Of a stretch of DNA of 64,000 nucleotides, positions 1 to 10,965 are shown in pieces. Location: assembly GCA_003971905.1 (NCBI GenBank), contig RSEE01000101.1, forward strand, positions 160,970 to 224,969, written 5' to 3'. The position numbers were made by a program, and so were the translations under genes. Origin of the DNA: Moniliella sp. 'wahieum'. Its lineage: Eukaryota; Basidiomycota; Moniliellomycetes; Moniliellales; Moniliellaceae. How positions within the stretch are numbered: position 1 is the first letter of the stretch; every line of letters begins with the position of its first letter. Under the pieces are notes generated by a model that saw only the letters and a list, made by a program, of their open reading frames with translations, searched no databases and was not told the origin of the DNA.

Positions 1-1210
1 GTCGACCAACAGCCGGGTGGCTTCCGTAGCCTCTTCTTCATCGATGAAATAGAGATGGTAGCGCGTTGCCCCCTCTGGTACAGCGCCGGGCGTGCCCAGG
101 TGCGGAACAGTGTCCCCATCGCTCTTTAGTGCCGTTGCGGGGATCACAAGGCACTGCGACCGACGCGTGATGGAGGCCAGCCACCAACGGGAACGGTAGC
201 CAGCTCAGGAAGTAGGTCTGGGTAAGTCTGAGCCAGTTCCGCCGGAGGCGCCAGGTCGAGATGGCTCGCAACGACAGACTGGGCTAGAGAAAGGACTTCG
301 GACAGGGCCAAGGCCATGGCGCGTTCGGAGCCGGAAAAGTACACTTGGTTGGGTGAACGCATGTAATCGAGTTGCACGTTGAGCTGGCGCTCCAGCTCTT
401 CCTGCCACAGGTCGCTGGGACAGGAGCATCCACGGTACGGGGTCCAAGGCGGTGTGGACGGATGAGCTGGGTAGGGCAGACGCAGTGGCAGGAACTTCTT
501 GCACCAACTCGTCCGGATCAACAATCCCAACCACATGCCGTACCAGCCGATACACCGCTGCGTGTTTGCGTACCGCCCCCTTGGGCGTCCCTGCCATTGC
601 CTTGTTGCGTGCAAGCTGCTGCACATGGGCAGGCGCATGGATCTCAGGCACCTCGGTCAACAGGCCAGCCTTGGCCAACAAGCCTCGCATCTGCGCCACG
701 CGGAACGAACGTGTCACAGCCTTGGTCGTGGCCGCCCACGCACGCACCCATACCTTCCTCTTTTCCTCAAACGACGCCGCACCGTCCAGCTGGGTCTCGA
801 GCCACTTGGGCTTGAGCGCCAACACGTCTTCCAGCGTCGGATCGCCCAAGCGCGCAGCGGCGGCCTCGTTGGCCAAATCCAACATGCTCTGCCCGGACGG
901 AGGGAGGGCGAGTTGGCGAAGAGGCGGCTGGGCTGGGCCGAGCGGCGCGACGGCTTGCGCTGGGAAGGGGCTTGGGCCGGGGCTGGCTGGTCCTGCTTCT
1001 GCTCCGTCGGGACGGCAGGTGTGGTGGCGGCAGCAGCAGCAGCGAGAGGCAGCTGGGCGTGGGCGCGCGAGGCGGTGCAGAGCGCAGCGGCGGGCGGGCG
1101 AAGTGGCGGTGGGCGCGAGGGCAGGGGCGGACGGCGCTCCAGACAGCGGGGCAGCGGGCAGGATGGGGCCGCGTGTGTGCGCGTAGAAGCACCCGCGCAA
1201 CGGCGCTCAT
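1..1210 (-). CDS. Mitochondrial SLS1-like protein, 3' part cut by window edge
   Basis: The N-terminus after the Met at 1210 (MSAVARVLLRAHTR) is basic and Arg/Ala-rich like a mitochondrial presequence; an in-frame Met at 1261 is an alternative start. A conserved-looking block follows (SMLDLANEAAAARLGD, then LEDVLALKPKW and RSFRVAQMRGLLAKAGL near 660-900), resembling the N-terminal domain of fungal SLS1, the inner-membrane protein linking mitochondrial transcription and translation. Further on, a KH-like segment is seen (VQLDYMRSPNQVYFSGSERA, about 320-395). The frame changes at least three times (near 1090, 560 and 185) and the last frame (YHLYFIDEEEATEATRLLVD) is still open at base 1, so the C-terminus lies outside. 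It is divergent with SMC4. The family name is tentative; that it is a coding, mitochondria-directed protein is more secure. Confidence 0.45.
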
Positions 1211-1648
1211 GGCGGCCAGCACAGACAGCCGACGGGTCGAGCAGACAGGCAGCCGCAGCACCCGGGAGATAGCCGAGTGGAGGGATGGACGTTTGCTGTG
1301 CTTTGCTTTGCTTCCCTCTACTTTGCTTCGCTACGCCTCGCCAAAAAATTCTTGGGCCATGCGATGGATGATGTCATCTGTTGTCCGCATCCCGCACCCG
1401 GCACGTGACACGCCACATCCCGCCGCATGCGCCACCCGCCCACCGCGGTGCCACGTGACCATCACGTGCCATGCGCCGCCTGTGGGCCAGCGGCTGGTCA
1501 CGTGCGTGCGCGGGCAGCTCCGTGTCGGAGGCCAGCCGGGCGTCGCAATCAACACGGGGCGCGCCGTGGGATGGGCATCTGGCGGCCAGACGAAATGCCC
1601 GCTGGTTGGCCAGTGCTTTCCCACCTCCACCACCACCTCCGCCCCACC
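1211..1648. promoter_or_regulatory. Divergent promoter between SLS1-like gene and SMC4, with four CACGTG sites
   Basis: This gene-free stretch separates two outward-facing genes. CACGTG occurs at 1402-1407, 1452-1457, 1463-1468 and 1499-1504, two of them in the longer form CACGTGAC. Such sites bind Cbf1/USF-type bHLH factors in fungi; occupancy here is inferred. A C-rich tract runs up to the SMC4 ATG. Confidence 0.45.
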
Positions 1649-4600
1649 ATGCCCCCCCGCCGAACCAGAACAGCGTCCAGCGCACCCGCCCCAGCAGCAC
1701 CGTCCCCCCCCGCCCCCGCTCGCTCCACCCGGTCCTCGCGCACGCCCATGCCTCGTCAATCCACCCGCTCCTCCCGCACCGCCGCCGCATCCAGTGACGA
1801 TGACGATGATCGATGATGATGCCGACGGCGATGACGACGATCAGACTGTCGTCGACGACGGCGACAGCCAAGACTACTACAACAGTGCCGAGCAGTCTCC
1901 ATCCACGCGAGTTTCCCCTGCTGCCTCTTCCCGCGCTCGCGCCAGTCTCTCCCCTACCCATCCGATGCGAGTCAAACACCCAGCCCGGCCTTCTCCGCTC
2001 GCCCCAGCTACCCCTAACGGAGATAGGCGTCGCTCGGTCGTGCCATCCCCCACTGGCACCCCCCGTCTCTCTAATGCCCCCCCACCTCGCTTGCCCCGCC
2101 TCGTCCCCTCGCTCCACCCCCACCCGCTGCTGCCGAGCAAGCCCAAGACGCGCTTCGTGATCCACAAGATGGTCTTGGTCAACTTTAAGAGCTATGCCGG
2201 TCGGCAGACCATCGGTCCCTTCCACAAGTCCTTCAGTGCGTCGTAGGGCCCAACGGCAGTGGCAAGTCAAATGTGATTGACGCGCTTCTGTTTGTGTTTG
2301 GCTGGCGGGCAAACAAGATGCGGCAGGGCAAGCTGTCGGAGCTCATCCACCACTCCTCGGCCCATGAGAACCTGCGCGAATGTTCGGTCGAGGTTTGGTT
2401 CCGTGAGATTGAAGACTTGCCCGGGCCCGACGCGTACAAGGTCGTGCCCAATTCGCGCTTGGTCGTCGCCCGCACCGCTTTCCGTAACAACACGTCCGTC
2501 TAACTGTCAACAATGCCAAGTCTACCTTCACCGAGGTCGGCACCTTGCTCCGTGGCCACGGCATTGACTTGGACCACAAACGCTTTCTCATTCTCCAGGG
2601 TGAGGTGGAATCCATTGCCCAGATGCCACCCAAGGGCAAGACGGAGCATGAGGAAGGCTTGCTCGAGTACCTCGAGGACATTATTGGTACCAGTGATTAC
2701 AAGAAGCCCATCGAAGAGGCTGCGGCCAAGGTGGACGAAGCCAACGAGCAACGGTCCCTCAAACTGGACCGTCTCAAGTACGTCCAGAAGGAAAACAGGC
2801 TCTCGAGGTATGTTCACTTTTCTCGTAGCGTCGCCGTGTTATCTGTTCGCTCGCTCTGATTCCACCATCGAAACTGACCCTCCCACCCCCCCCCCCCTCC
2901 CCCGCCCCTCAGCACAAGAAGGAGGAAGCCGAAGCTTACCTGCGCGACCAGAACGAGCTTACCCAGCGTCAATCGGCCTTGTGGCAAATCTACATGATGG
3001 AATGTCGCCAGCAGATGGAAATCGCCTCGGCCGCGATTGTCAAGCTGGGGGCCAAGCTGGAAGCCGAGCGCGAACGCTGCTCGGACACGGTCGGAGCCAG
3101 CGAGACACTCGCCGCCGAGCTGGAGGAAGCTACGCAGTTGCTGAGCAGGCTAAAGTGGAGGCTGACAAGGTGGGCAAAGAGCTTGCGGCGTGTGAGCGTC
3201 GCTCGCTCCAAGCCGACGAGGGCCGCAAGCATTTGGATTTCAAAGCGCGCAAGCTCGCCAAGCAATTGTCCGAACAACGCAAAGCCTTGTCCCTTGCCCG
3301 TCAAACTTCGGATGATTCCGCTGCCACAAGCGATAAGTTGCGCGGGGAGTTGGCTGGCCTCGAAGCTTCCCTGGTCCAAGAAGAGGCGGAGCTCGATCGA
3401 ATCCGCGAGTCGCTCAAGGACAAGACCCAGGTGTTTGCCGCGCAGATCGAAGCCAAGCAACTTGAGCTACAACCTTGGTTGGACAAGATCATTGCCAAGG
3501 AGAACGAGCACAAGTTGGCACTGGAGGAAAAGGCACTGCTGACTAGCCGGGTGGAGCAGGCCCAAGAAGAATTGTCCGTGGCGCAGCAAGAAATCGATGC
3601 GATCGATGCCGACACAGAAGCCAAGCAGGAAGAGCTCCTTTCGCTCGAGCGGGAGCGCGATGAGATGGATGATCGGATTGCCCAGGGGGAGACAGGTGTC
3701 TTCGATGCGCAAAGCCGAGGACAAGCTCCGTTCCTCGGCGGACGTGACACGGGCTAAGGCCGAAGAAGCGCGTGCGGCATCTAGCTCCAACCAATCGCGT
3801 TCGACGGTGCTCAATTCGCTCAACCGCCAAGCGGAGCTCGGACTGATCAAGGGCTACCATGGCCGACTCGGTAGCTTGGGCACCATTGCGCCCGAGTACG
3901 ATGTTGCCATTTCGACTGCCTGCCCTGGTCTCGAGTCGATTGTGGTGGACAATGTCGAGGCTGGTCAGGCATGCATCGAGCATCTGCGCCAACACAACCT
4001 CGGCCGCGCCAACTTTATCTTGTTGGCCAACATTGCTCAGAATGGCATTCCGTCGGTCCAGACGCCCGAGCAGGCACCCCGCCTCATTGACCTCGTTCGA
4101 CTTTCGCACCCCAAGTACGCTAATGCATTTTACCACCAACTGCGCGATACCTTGGTGGCCAAGGATCTGGCGCATGCCAATCGAATCGCCTATGGTGCCC
4201 AGCGGTGGCGCGTCGTGACGCTCGATGGCCAATTGATCGAGAAGTCCGGTGCGATGAGTGGTGGCGGCAGTCGCGTGGCGCGCGGCGCCATGTCGGCCAC
4301 CCCGGTCGGTGCGATTGTCAGTCCGGACAAACTGGCACGACTGGAGAAAGAAGCCGAATTGGCCGCGAACGAGTTGCGTTCTCATCGCGCGTCCCTGGCC
4401 CATGTGCTGGAATCGCTGGACCGGATGCACAATCGCAAACCCATGATCGATGTGGATTTGGATAAGGTACAAATGGCCTTATCCGTGGCCTCGCAACGTC
4501 GCAAGGCAGCCGTCGCGCGCCTCGAGGCGATGAAACGCGAAATTCTTCCCAGTGCCGAGGAAACCAAACGGATTGCCGAGTTGGACAAGGCCATGGCCAA

Positions 4601-6043
4601 AATGGAAAGCGACCTGGCCAAATTGCGCGCCGGGTCGAGCGGGATCGAAGAGGCCATCACCGAATTGGAACAACAGATTATGAAAGTGGGTGGGATCGAG
4701 CTACGTGCCCAAAAGGCCAAAGTAGACGGGATCAAAGAGATGATGGAACTCAACAACGAACGTACGGTCAAAGCGGACGTTGCGCGAGACCGCGCCGAGA
4801 TGGATCATGAGCGCGCGACCAAGACGATTGAGGAGGTGGAAGCGCAATTGGAGCAACTCCAGGCCGAGTTGGAGCAAGCGGCTCAGACCGTGGCGGAGCG
4901 AAAGGCGGAACTGGCCGAGGTGGAGGCGCGGGCCCAGGCGGCACGGGACGAGGTGGAAGAGTACGAGGCTGGGCGAGAGCAGTTGGCTGAGAAACTCGAA
5001 GAGTTTTCGGATGCCGTCAATCGCTTCCGTCGCCTCGAAGTGGACACGAAGCAAAAAGTGGAAGACAATGAGCGGTCGTTGGCTGACAACCGGAAACGTT
5101 TGGCGCATTGGACCGACCGGATTGGCAAGCTGCAGCTTCATGTCCTCTTGGACGACGGACAAGAAGAAGAGGACGAAGAGCAAGGCGAGGAAGGCAGTAC
5201 TAAGCTCCAATTGCCAATGTACCCTGTTGAGGAGGTGCAAGAGTTTGACAAGGAGACGCTCAAGGCGGAGATTGTCATCTTTGAAGAACGCCTGTCCAAG
5301 GGATCGGCCAACATGTCGATCATTGAAGAGTACCGCAAACGTGAGCAAGACTTTCTCGAGCATGCTCGTTCGCTCGAAGCCACGACGGCCGAGCGCGACG
5401 CGGCCAAGCAGTCGTACGAGACGCTGCGCAAAGAACGTTTCGACAAGTTTATGGCCTCGTTTAGTGTCATCTCGGCCAAACTCAAGGAGATGTACCAAAC
5501 CATCACGTTGGGTGGCAATGCCGAGCTAGAACTCGTCGACTCGCTGGACCCATTCAGTGAAGGCATCATCTTTAGTGTCATGCCGCCCAAAAAGAGCTGG
5601 CGTAACATCTCCAACCTCTCGGGGGGCGAGAAGACGTTAAGTTCCCTAGCGCTCGTCTTTGCCTTGCACGCCTACAAGCCCACGCCACTCTACGTGATGG
5701 ACGAAATTGATGCGGCGCTGGATTTCCGCAACGTCTCCATTGTGGCCAACTTGATCAAGGAGCGAACGCGCGGCGCGCAGTTTGTCATCATTTCCTTGCG
5801 CAACAATATGTTTGAATTGGCCGCCCGCTTGGTCGGCATCTACAAAACCTCGGGCATGACCAAATCTTTGACGATTGAAACAAAGATTTGCATCTGGCCG
5901 ACGAGGCAGCAGGGACCGAGGACAAGAAACCGTCCATGGCTCAATATCAACATCAACATCAACATCAACACTCGAGTCCTGTCAAGCAGTTGGATTCTCG
6001 TCCGCCCCACCTCGCTCCTCGGCAATTCCTGCTGCGCGTATGA
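1649..6043 (+). CDS. SMC4: Condensin subunit SMC4
   Basis: SMC ATPase that pairs with SMC2 in condensin to compact mitotic chromosomes. After a Pro/Ser/Asp-rich N-terminal tail come IHKMVLVNFKSYAG and the Walker A motif GPNGSGKSN (about 2250), a first coiled coil, the hinge (GLIKGYHGRLGSLG to SGAMSGGGSR, about 3845-4270), a second coiled coil, the signature LSGGEKTLSSLAL (about 5615) and Walker B with YVMDEIDAALD (about 5690). The family tail GIYKTSGMTKSLTIE follows. Start ATG at 1649. The frame shifts near 1805, 2237, 2500, 3150 and 3700; at 2237 one T is missing before CVVGPNG. Near 5878 one missing A would restore TIENKDLHLADE and give the stop at 6041-6043; as written, the frame runs on to 6215. 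One intron is likely at 2808-2912. Convergent with the Lon gene. Confidence 0.95.
2808..2912 (+). other. Intron in SMC4
   Basis: Donor GTATGT and acceptor CCCCTCAG flank a pyrimidine-rich, non-coding stretch between the head-proximal segment (YVQKENRLS) and HKKEEAEAYLRDQ. The phase does not match exactly, as expected if a base is missing nearby. Confidence 0.7.
5947..5971 (+). repeat. CAACAT hexanucleotide microsatellite in SMC4 tail
   Basis: Four tandem copies of a CAACAT-type unit. In the preferred frame they encode a short Gln-His repeat just before the SMC4 stop. Confidence 0.8.
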
Positions 6044-6305
6044 GCCGCAGAGCCGCACCGCTCACGCCTCGCAGCTAACCGCACCCGTTTCCGCATCGTG
6101 GGCGGTGTACTGCTTCAAGTGCAAGTGCGCGGGGGCGGATTTCGTCTTCTCTTTAGCCTCGTCTTTTTGCGGCGTGGCAACCTTTGGATTGAACCGTATG
6201 TGTGTGTACTCTTGAGGATTCGAGATTCGACCTGACCTAGAGAAGGGTCGAGATAGCGATGCATCGGATGGGACCTGTAGCGCCGGCTGTAGCTGAGCTC
6301 AAGCT

Positions 6306-6323
6306 ATATACCGCGCGGTATAT
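6306..6323. repeat. 18-base perfect palindrome
   Basis: ATATACCGCGCGGTATAT reads identically on both strands. It lies in the 3' region shared by two convergent genes. It could be a protein-binding site or a cruciform/terminator element; nothing else in the sequence decides between these. Confidence 0.6.
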
Positions 6324-6882
6324 GCCAACTGTTGATCACGACTTGGCCTTGCCGCGGACGTTAGTAGTGGGAAGTGAAGGGCACGCGCGATCGTCGACCC
6401 GGTTGCGCGAGGGAAGGGCGCGAAGGAGAGCATACAAACCCCCCCTTCTTTCTTTCTCGTCTCGTGGCGGTTCGTTGCCGACACCGTCATTTTTGACGGT
6501 ATACATAGTAGTACCCCCTGACACGGTAACTTGTATACTAATAGACGTGTAGTAGCCGCCTTACTTGGAGAAGTAGCAGGGCCGAAGGAGGTATCCCTCT
6601 TCTCTTTTGGCCCACCTACTGCATGTTACTAAAGTGGTATGCACACTGAGAGGACCGTTTGTCCATTCCATCATTTGAATAGTTAACCTGAGGGGTGGCG
6701 CTACCAAGTAACACACGCAAGATGAACGGGTCGGTTTAGGCGTAGCCTTTCCCTGTCCCCGGCCAGTCTTAAGCTCTGTCAATGATATAGATGCAGTATA
6801 GAGAATGCTCATTCCAATGCAATTCATGCTCCCGTCCCGCAGCTTCCATCCCATCCCATCCTTGCCTCCCTCGCACTGCCAG

Positions 6883-6955
6883 TGGCAATGGCAGTGGAAA
6901 TGGCAACGGCAATGGCAATGGAAATGGAAATGGCGACGGCGACAGCGATAGAAAA
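6883..6955 (+). repeat. GGMAAT-type hexanucleotide repeat
   Basis: About twelve imperfect copies of a GGCAAT/GGAAAT/GGCGAC unit stand just beyond the Lon stop codon. No reading frame supports it as part of a gene. Confidence 0.75.
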
Positions 6956-6979
6956 GACAGTATCCATGCGCTTGTCATC

Positions 6980-9900
6980 TCACAAGCGCGCTACAGGTGC
7001 GCGGCGCTGCTGGTACTCGAGGCGGGGCAAGCCGAGCGCAGTTTCGAGGACATCCCAAATATTGTGGGCATAGACCACCTCCAATTCGGCGCGTACGGTG
7101 GCAGGCAAATCGGTCTCCACGTCCTTCCGGTTTCGAGCGGGGAGGATGACTTTACGCATTCCTGCCCTGTGCGCACCCAACAACTTCTCCTTAATTCCTC
7201 CTACCGCCGTCACCTTACCCGCAACGTAATCTCCCCCGTCATAGCTAACGTAGGTTCCGTCGGCACCCGGCTCAGCAGACTCACCAAGCTCGTGACAAAT
7301 GCCGCCCCGGCTGACGGCCCGTCTTTCGGCACCGCCCCCGACGGCATGTGCAAGTGCACGTCTTGGCCCGGGAAGAACTTGGCCGTACGGGAAGGCACAA
7401 TGCCTAACTCGAATGCGTGCGCTTTGACCCAGGCAAATGCCAGCTCGGCACTTTCCTTGATCACGTCACCAAGTGAGCCGGTCAAGTGCAACGCGCCACC
7501 TGCACCCGAGGAGGGCATGAGCGCCGTCTCAATGTGCAGGATACCACCGTTACCTGAACCTTGGTACGCCAGCCCCGTCACGACGCCCGGGAGACGCTCC
7601 TCCCCCATATCTGCCAGTTCCGGCTCGTACGTTTCCAGTCCCAACAGCCCTTCGAGGTCCGCAACGCGCACCACGGGATCGTACCCGGCCGGCACAGGCG
7701 CATTAGGACCGTACGCCACCAGCGCCTTGGCCCCATCGGCCTGCACGGACGGCTTGACCACCTCGGCGTACTGCACAGCCTTGCCACGTGCAATGGCGGC
7801 CACTTGTCGTTCGAGCGTGCGCACACCAGCTTCCCGCGTATAGGACGAAGCTACCTTGAGCAGCGTGTCGTCCGGTACTTGCAATAGCGATTCGGCCAGG
7901 CCGGCCGCACGACGCTGCTTGGGCACAAGGTACTGTTTGGCAATTGCCACCTTCTCGTCGTGCGTGTACCCTGAAATCTCAATCACCTCCGTCCGGTCCA
8001 GCAGCGGCGGCGCAATCGTGTCGAGTGAGTTGGCCGTCGCGACAAACAAGACGCGCGAAAGGTCAACAGGACAGTTGACATAGTGGTCAATGAACTTATT
8101 GTTCTGCTCCGGGTCTAGCACTTCGAGCATCGCTGCCATCGGATCCCCGTGCAAACCGTTCCCGCTGCCCAGCTTGTCCACCTCGTCCAACAACATCACA
8201 GGGTCACTCACCCCCACCTTGCGCAGCGACGACACAATCGAGCCCGGCATCGCACCCACGTATGTACGTCGGTGCCCACGAATCTCGGCTTCGTCCCGCA
8301 CACCACCGAGGAAAGACGGGTAAATGGACGTCGAAGCGCGGTGGCCAACGATCGCTGGTCCAGGCAACAGATAAAAAGTCAGCATTTCGAGCAGGCAAGC
8401 CACTACAAGCAAAGGTGGGGGGGAGTGGGGTGGGGGGGCAAAAAATACATACCGCAATGGACGTCTTGCCTGTGCCCGGCGGGCCAACAAGAAGGAGAAT
8501 GGGACCGCGGTCGACAATGTGTAATTTGGCGGGCGGGGTGACGGTCGGACGTGAATCCGACTCATCTTCTTGGTCTTGCAACAGCGCTGCACTTACGTCT
8601 TCGTACTTGTCCTTCTTGGCCGGGGCAGCCGGCGGCGGAGGCAAAGTGGCTTGAGCCTGGAGGGTCTTGAGCTCCAACACGGCCAAGTACTCGACCAAGC
8701 GTTTCTTGATCTTGTCCAACCCATAGTGGTCCGCATTGAGGATCCGCTTGGCCCGATCCACAATCCCTTCGTGCGCATACTCTCTCGGCTTGGTGCAGCA
8801 CCTGTTCCACTTCGGCAGGGCTTAAGCTTTCTGCCCGAACGCCCAGTAGGGCCTGCTCCTCGGCCGGGAGATCACTCGTCGTCTTGTCCCATGGCAACTC
8901 GGCCATCAACTCAAGGTAGGACACCAGCACCCCACGTTCGACTGACTGAGACGGGATGCGCGACAGACGCTTCAACTCGCGGTCGCAGACTTTGCGTGCC
9001 TCGGCACTGAGCTGTGCCTGGGCCAGCTTGGCCGACAACTCAGCCACTTCATCTTGCTCCTCATCTTGCTCTGCCTCGTCGTCCACCCGCCCGAGCCAGG
9101 TCCCGTGCCAGGCCCAGGCGGGCGCGGCGCATTGGAAGAGGAACGTTTGAGTGCATTGTTGCGCAGCGAGTTGAGCAGACGCAGCGCGTCGGCCGACAAG
9201 GCACGACGGCGCGTGTCCGGGTCGCGTCCGTCCGAACCACGGTCCGAGTCGGCACGGTCCGAAGGCGCACCCGTGTTAAAGACAAAGGTGCCCTTGGAGG
9301 TAGTCAGGCGGGCCGAGACCGAAGGCGTGACGGCTGCCATCGACGCAACCAACGACTGCATCTGCAACCGCAACAGCGTCTCGCGCGAGTCCGAGTTGAG
9401 TGGCGCAAGCAGCGCATCGAGGACTTGGCGTGTATCGCGGATACGTCCCGCACCCTGGCGCAGTGCTTGGGCCACCGCCTCGACCCGCTGCGCCGGATCC
9501 GCAGCGGCGAGCAGAGCATGGCGTACGGGCCAGGCACACGCGCCGCCCACCGAACCGGCCAGCACATCCGCCAACACTGGCGCGGCTTCGTCCTGTACTT
9601 CATGCACCAGTCCGCGCAGACGCTTGACCAACGTCGGTGGAACGTACGGCATCGCCCCGGCGCCCAGTTTGCTCGTTTCGCGGCTGGGCTCTGCGTCTGG
9701 GCCCTGGGCGAGCGGCGGGAGCAAGCTGAAGCTCGACAGGGCGTCGAGCAGTTCATGAGCGGCTGCGCGGAGCGCATGCACCCGCTCCTCGTTCTCCTCT
9801 GACAGAGGCGTCAGCTCTGTGGCACTGTGCACACTCGCCTCGACCACATCGACCAGGGCATGGCTGTGCTGCGGTGCGGAAGGCACCAGTGCGCCATCTG

Positions 9901-10370
9901 CGCCACTCTCCTCTTCTCATCGGTCTGGCGCGCCGGCGCAGGCTCATCCGAAGAGGGCAGCAGGAGGGAGACACTCTGAGGGGCCAAGACCTTGTCCACT
10001 TGCAAGCGGGTGAGGCCCATGACAAGCAAGGTGCACTGGTCGGTGGTGGGGTGTCGGATGAGACGGAGGAGGCGGGCAGCGCACGCCCAGTCTCCGGGCA
10101 GGGCGAGGTGGGCTGCTGGTTGGGCGGGGGCGGGGTGGGCAGGGCTGCGACGATGATGGTGCGCTTGCCGGATGGGGAGTCGGCAGAGGGCGATGGGCTG
10201 GTGCTGGTGGCGGTGGCGGTGGCGAGGGCGCGCGGAGGAGAGCGAGGGTGGGCGTAGGGCATGTGGACGGCAAGAACGAGGGAGGGGTGGAGGACGAGGG
10301 GGGGCGGGAGGCGCAGGACAGCCAGCTGTGCGGGCACAGCGACGGCGGGCGCAACCAGATCGGAGCTCAT
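6980..10370 (-). CDS. Peroxisomal Lon protease (LONP2/PLN type)
   Basis: ATP-dependent serine protease that removes damaged or unimported proteins from the peroxisome matrix. The N-terminal LON domain starts MSSDLVAPAVAVPAQL (10370) and includes LLVMGLTRLQVDKVL (about 10000). The AAA module has Walker [12 protein letters not shown] (about 8470) and Walker B MLLDEVDKLG, with the strongly conserved DEAEIRGHRRTYVGAMPG. The protease domain has the catalytic Ser in PKDGPSAGAAF (about 7310) and the Lys in AVGGIKEKLLGAHRAG (about 7190). The protein ends APVARL, a consensus PTS1 (A-R-L), which together with LONP2-like sequence argues for the peroxisomal, not mitochondrial, form. Frameshifts occur near 9980, 9060, 8770, 8310 and 7215; at 8310 one base of a CCC run is missing in RLSLGGVRDEAE. 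One intron at 8355-8452. Confidence 0.92.
8355..8452 (-). other. Intron in Lon gene directly after Walker A
   Basis: Donor GTATGT follows GKTSIA, and acceptor CCAG precedes CGATCG, giving the continuous family-like sequence SIARSLATALRRPF. Length 98 bases. Confidence 0.85.
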
Positions 10371-10965
10371 GGTGTGGTGGTGGTGGTGGGGGCGATGAAG
10401 GTGGTGGTGGTGGAGAGGATAAGAGTGGCGAGAGTGGCGAGGAGTGGCGATGGATGGGGCCGGATGGGGTGGATCAGTGACTGTGAGGCTTAAAGCTTAA
10501 GGCTTAATCAACCCCGCAGTGCCCAGCGCTGATACGGCGCATGCGCCGCACGGGGGCAGTGTGGATGCAGCAGAGGTTATTCGGGTGATGAGCTCATCCG
10601 GCCGATGCAATTTCAATCTTCCGTCTTGAATATTGAATCGGCGATGCATCGAATCAGCAGCCGGGCATCGGGCCGCAGCAGCCCAGCACCCACCGCGGCT
10701 GCTAAGCGCTCTCTCGCCTTTTTCACCGTGCGTATCCGCGTCCTCGCCCCAGGCCGATCCATCCTATCGCGTGCCCGCTTCCTCCGCTGAGGCCGACGCC
10801 GTCGTCTTCTATCTCGCCTGCTATCTCAAAGACCTGGGCCTGAGCAGTGTCGTCGATTGGGTGCGTGGGGTACTGTAGTGTACACAGGGCAGCTGGCTAT
10901 CCGTCCTGGTCTCGTTGGCCGCCACGAGGCGTACCAGCAAACGAGGCCCCTCCGCCTCTCCGTTT
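10371..10965. other. Gene-free spacer between PHB1 and Lon, Lon promoter
   Basis: Both flanking genes read on the minus strand, so this holds the PHB1 3' end and the Lon promoter. A GTG/GGT-rich simple repeat lies at 10373-10415, just upstream of the Lon ATG, and an AGGCTTAA-like short repeat at 10487-10508. No convincing coding sequence was seen. Confidence 0.5.

Larger units (their letters stand above)
6044..6979. other. Intergenic region between convergent SMC4 and Lon genes
   Basis: No gene is supported here. Composition drops to lower GC after about 6200, as in other 3' intergenic regions of this window. It holds an 18-base perfect palindrome at 6306-6323 and a hexanucleotide repeat at 6883-6955. 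The sequence serves as the 3' ends of both flanking transcripts; no polyadenylation signal could be fixed. Confidence 0.5.

Noticed and set aside
1649-6043. SMC4 and neighbours as pseudogenes because of frameshifts
   Set aside because: All catalytic and structural motifs are intact and the losses are single homopolymer bases in nearly all genes, which suits sequencing error.
10487-10508. Telomere-like AGGCTTAA repeat
   Set aside because: Only two or three imperfect units inside a gene-dense region.
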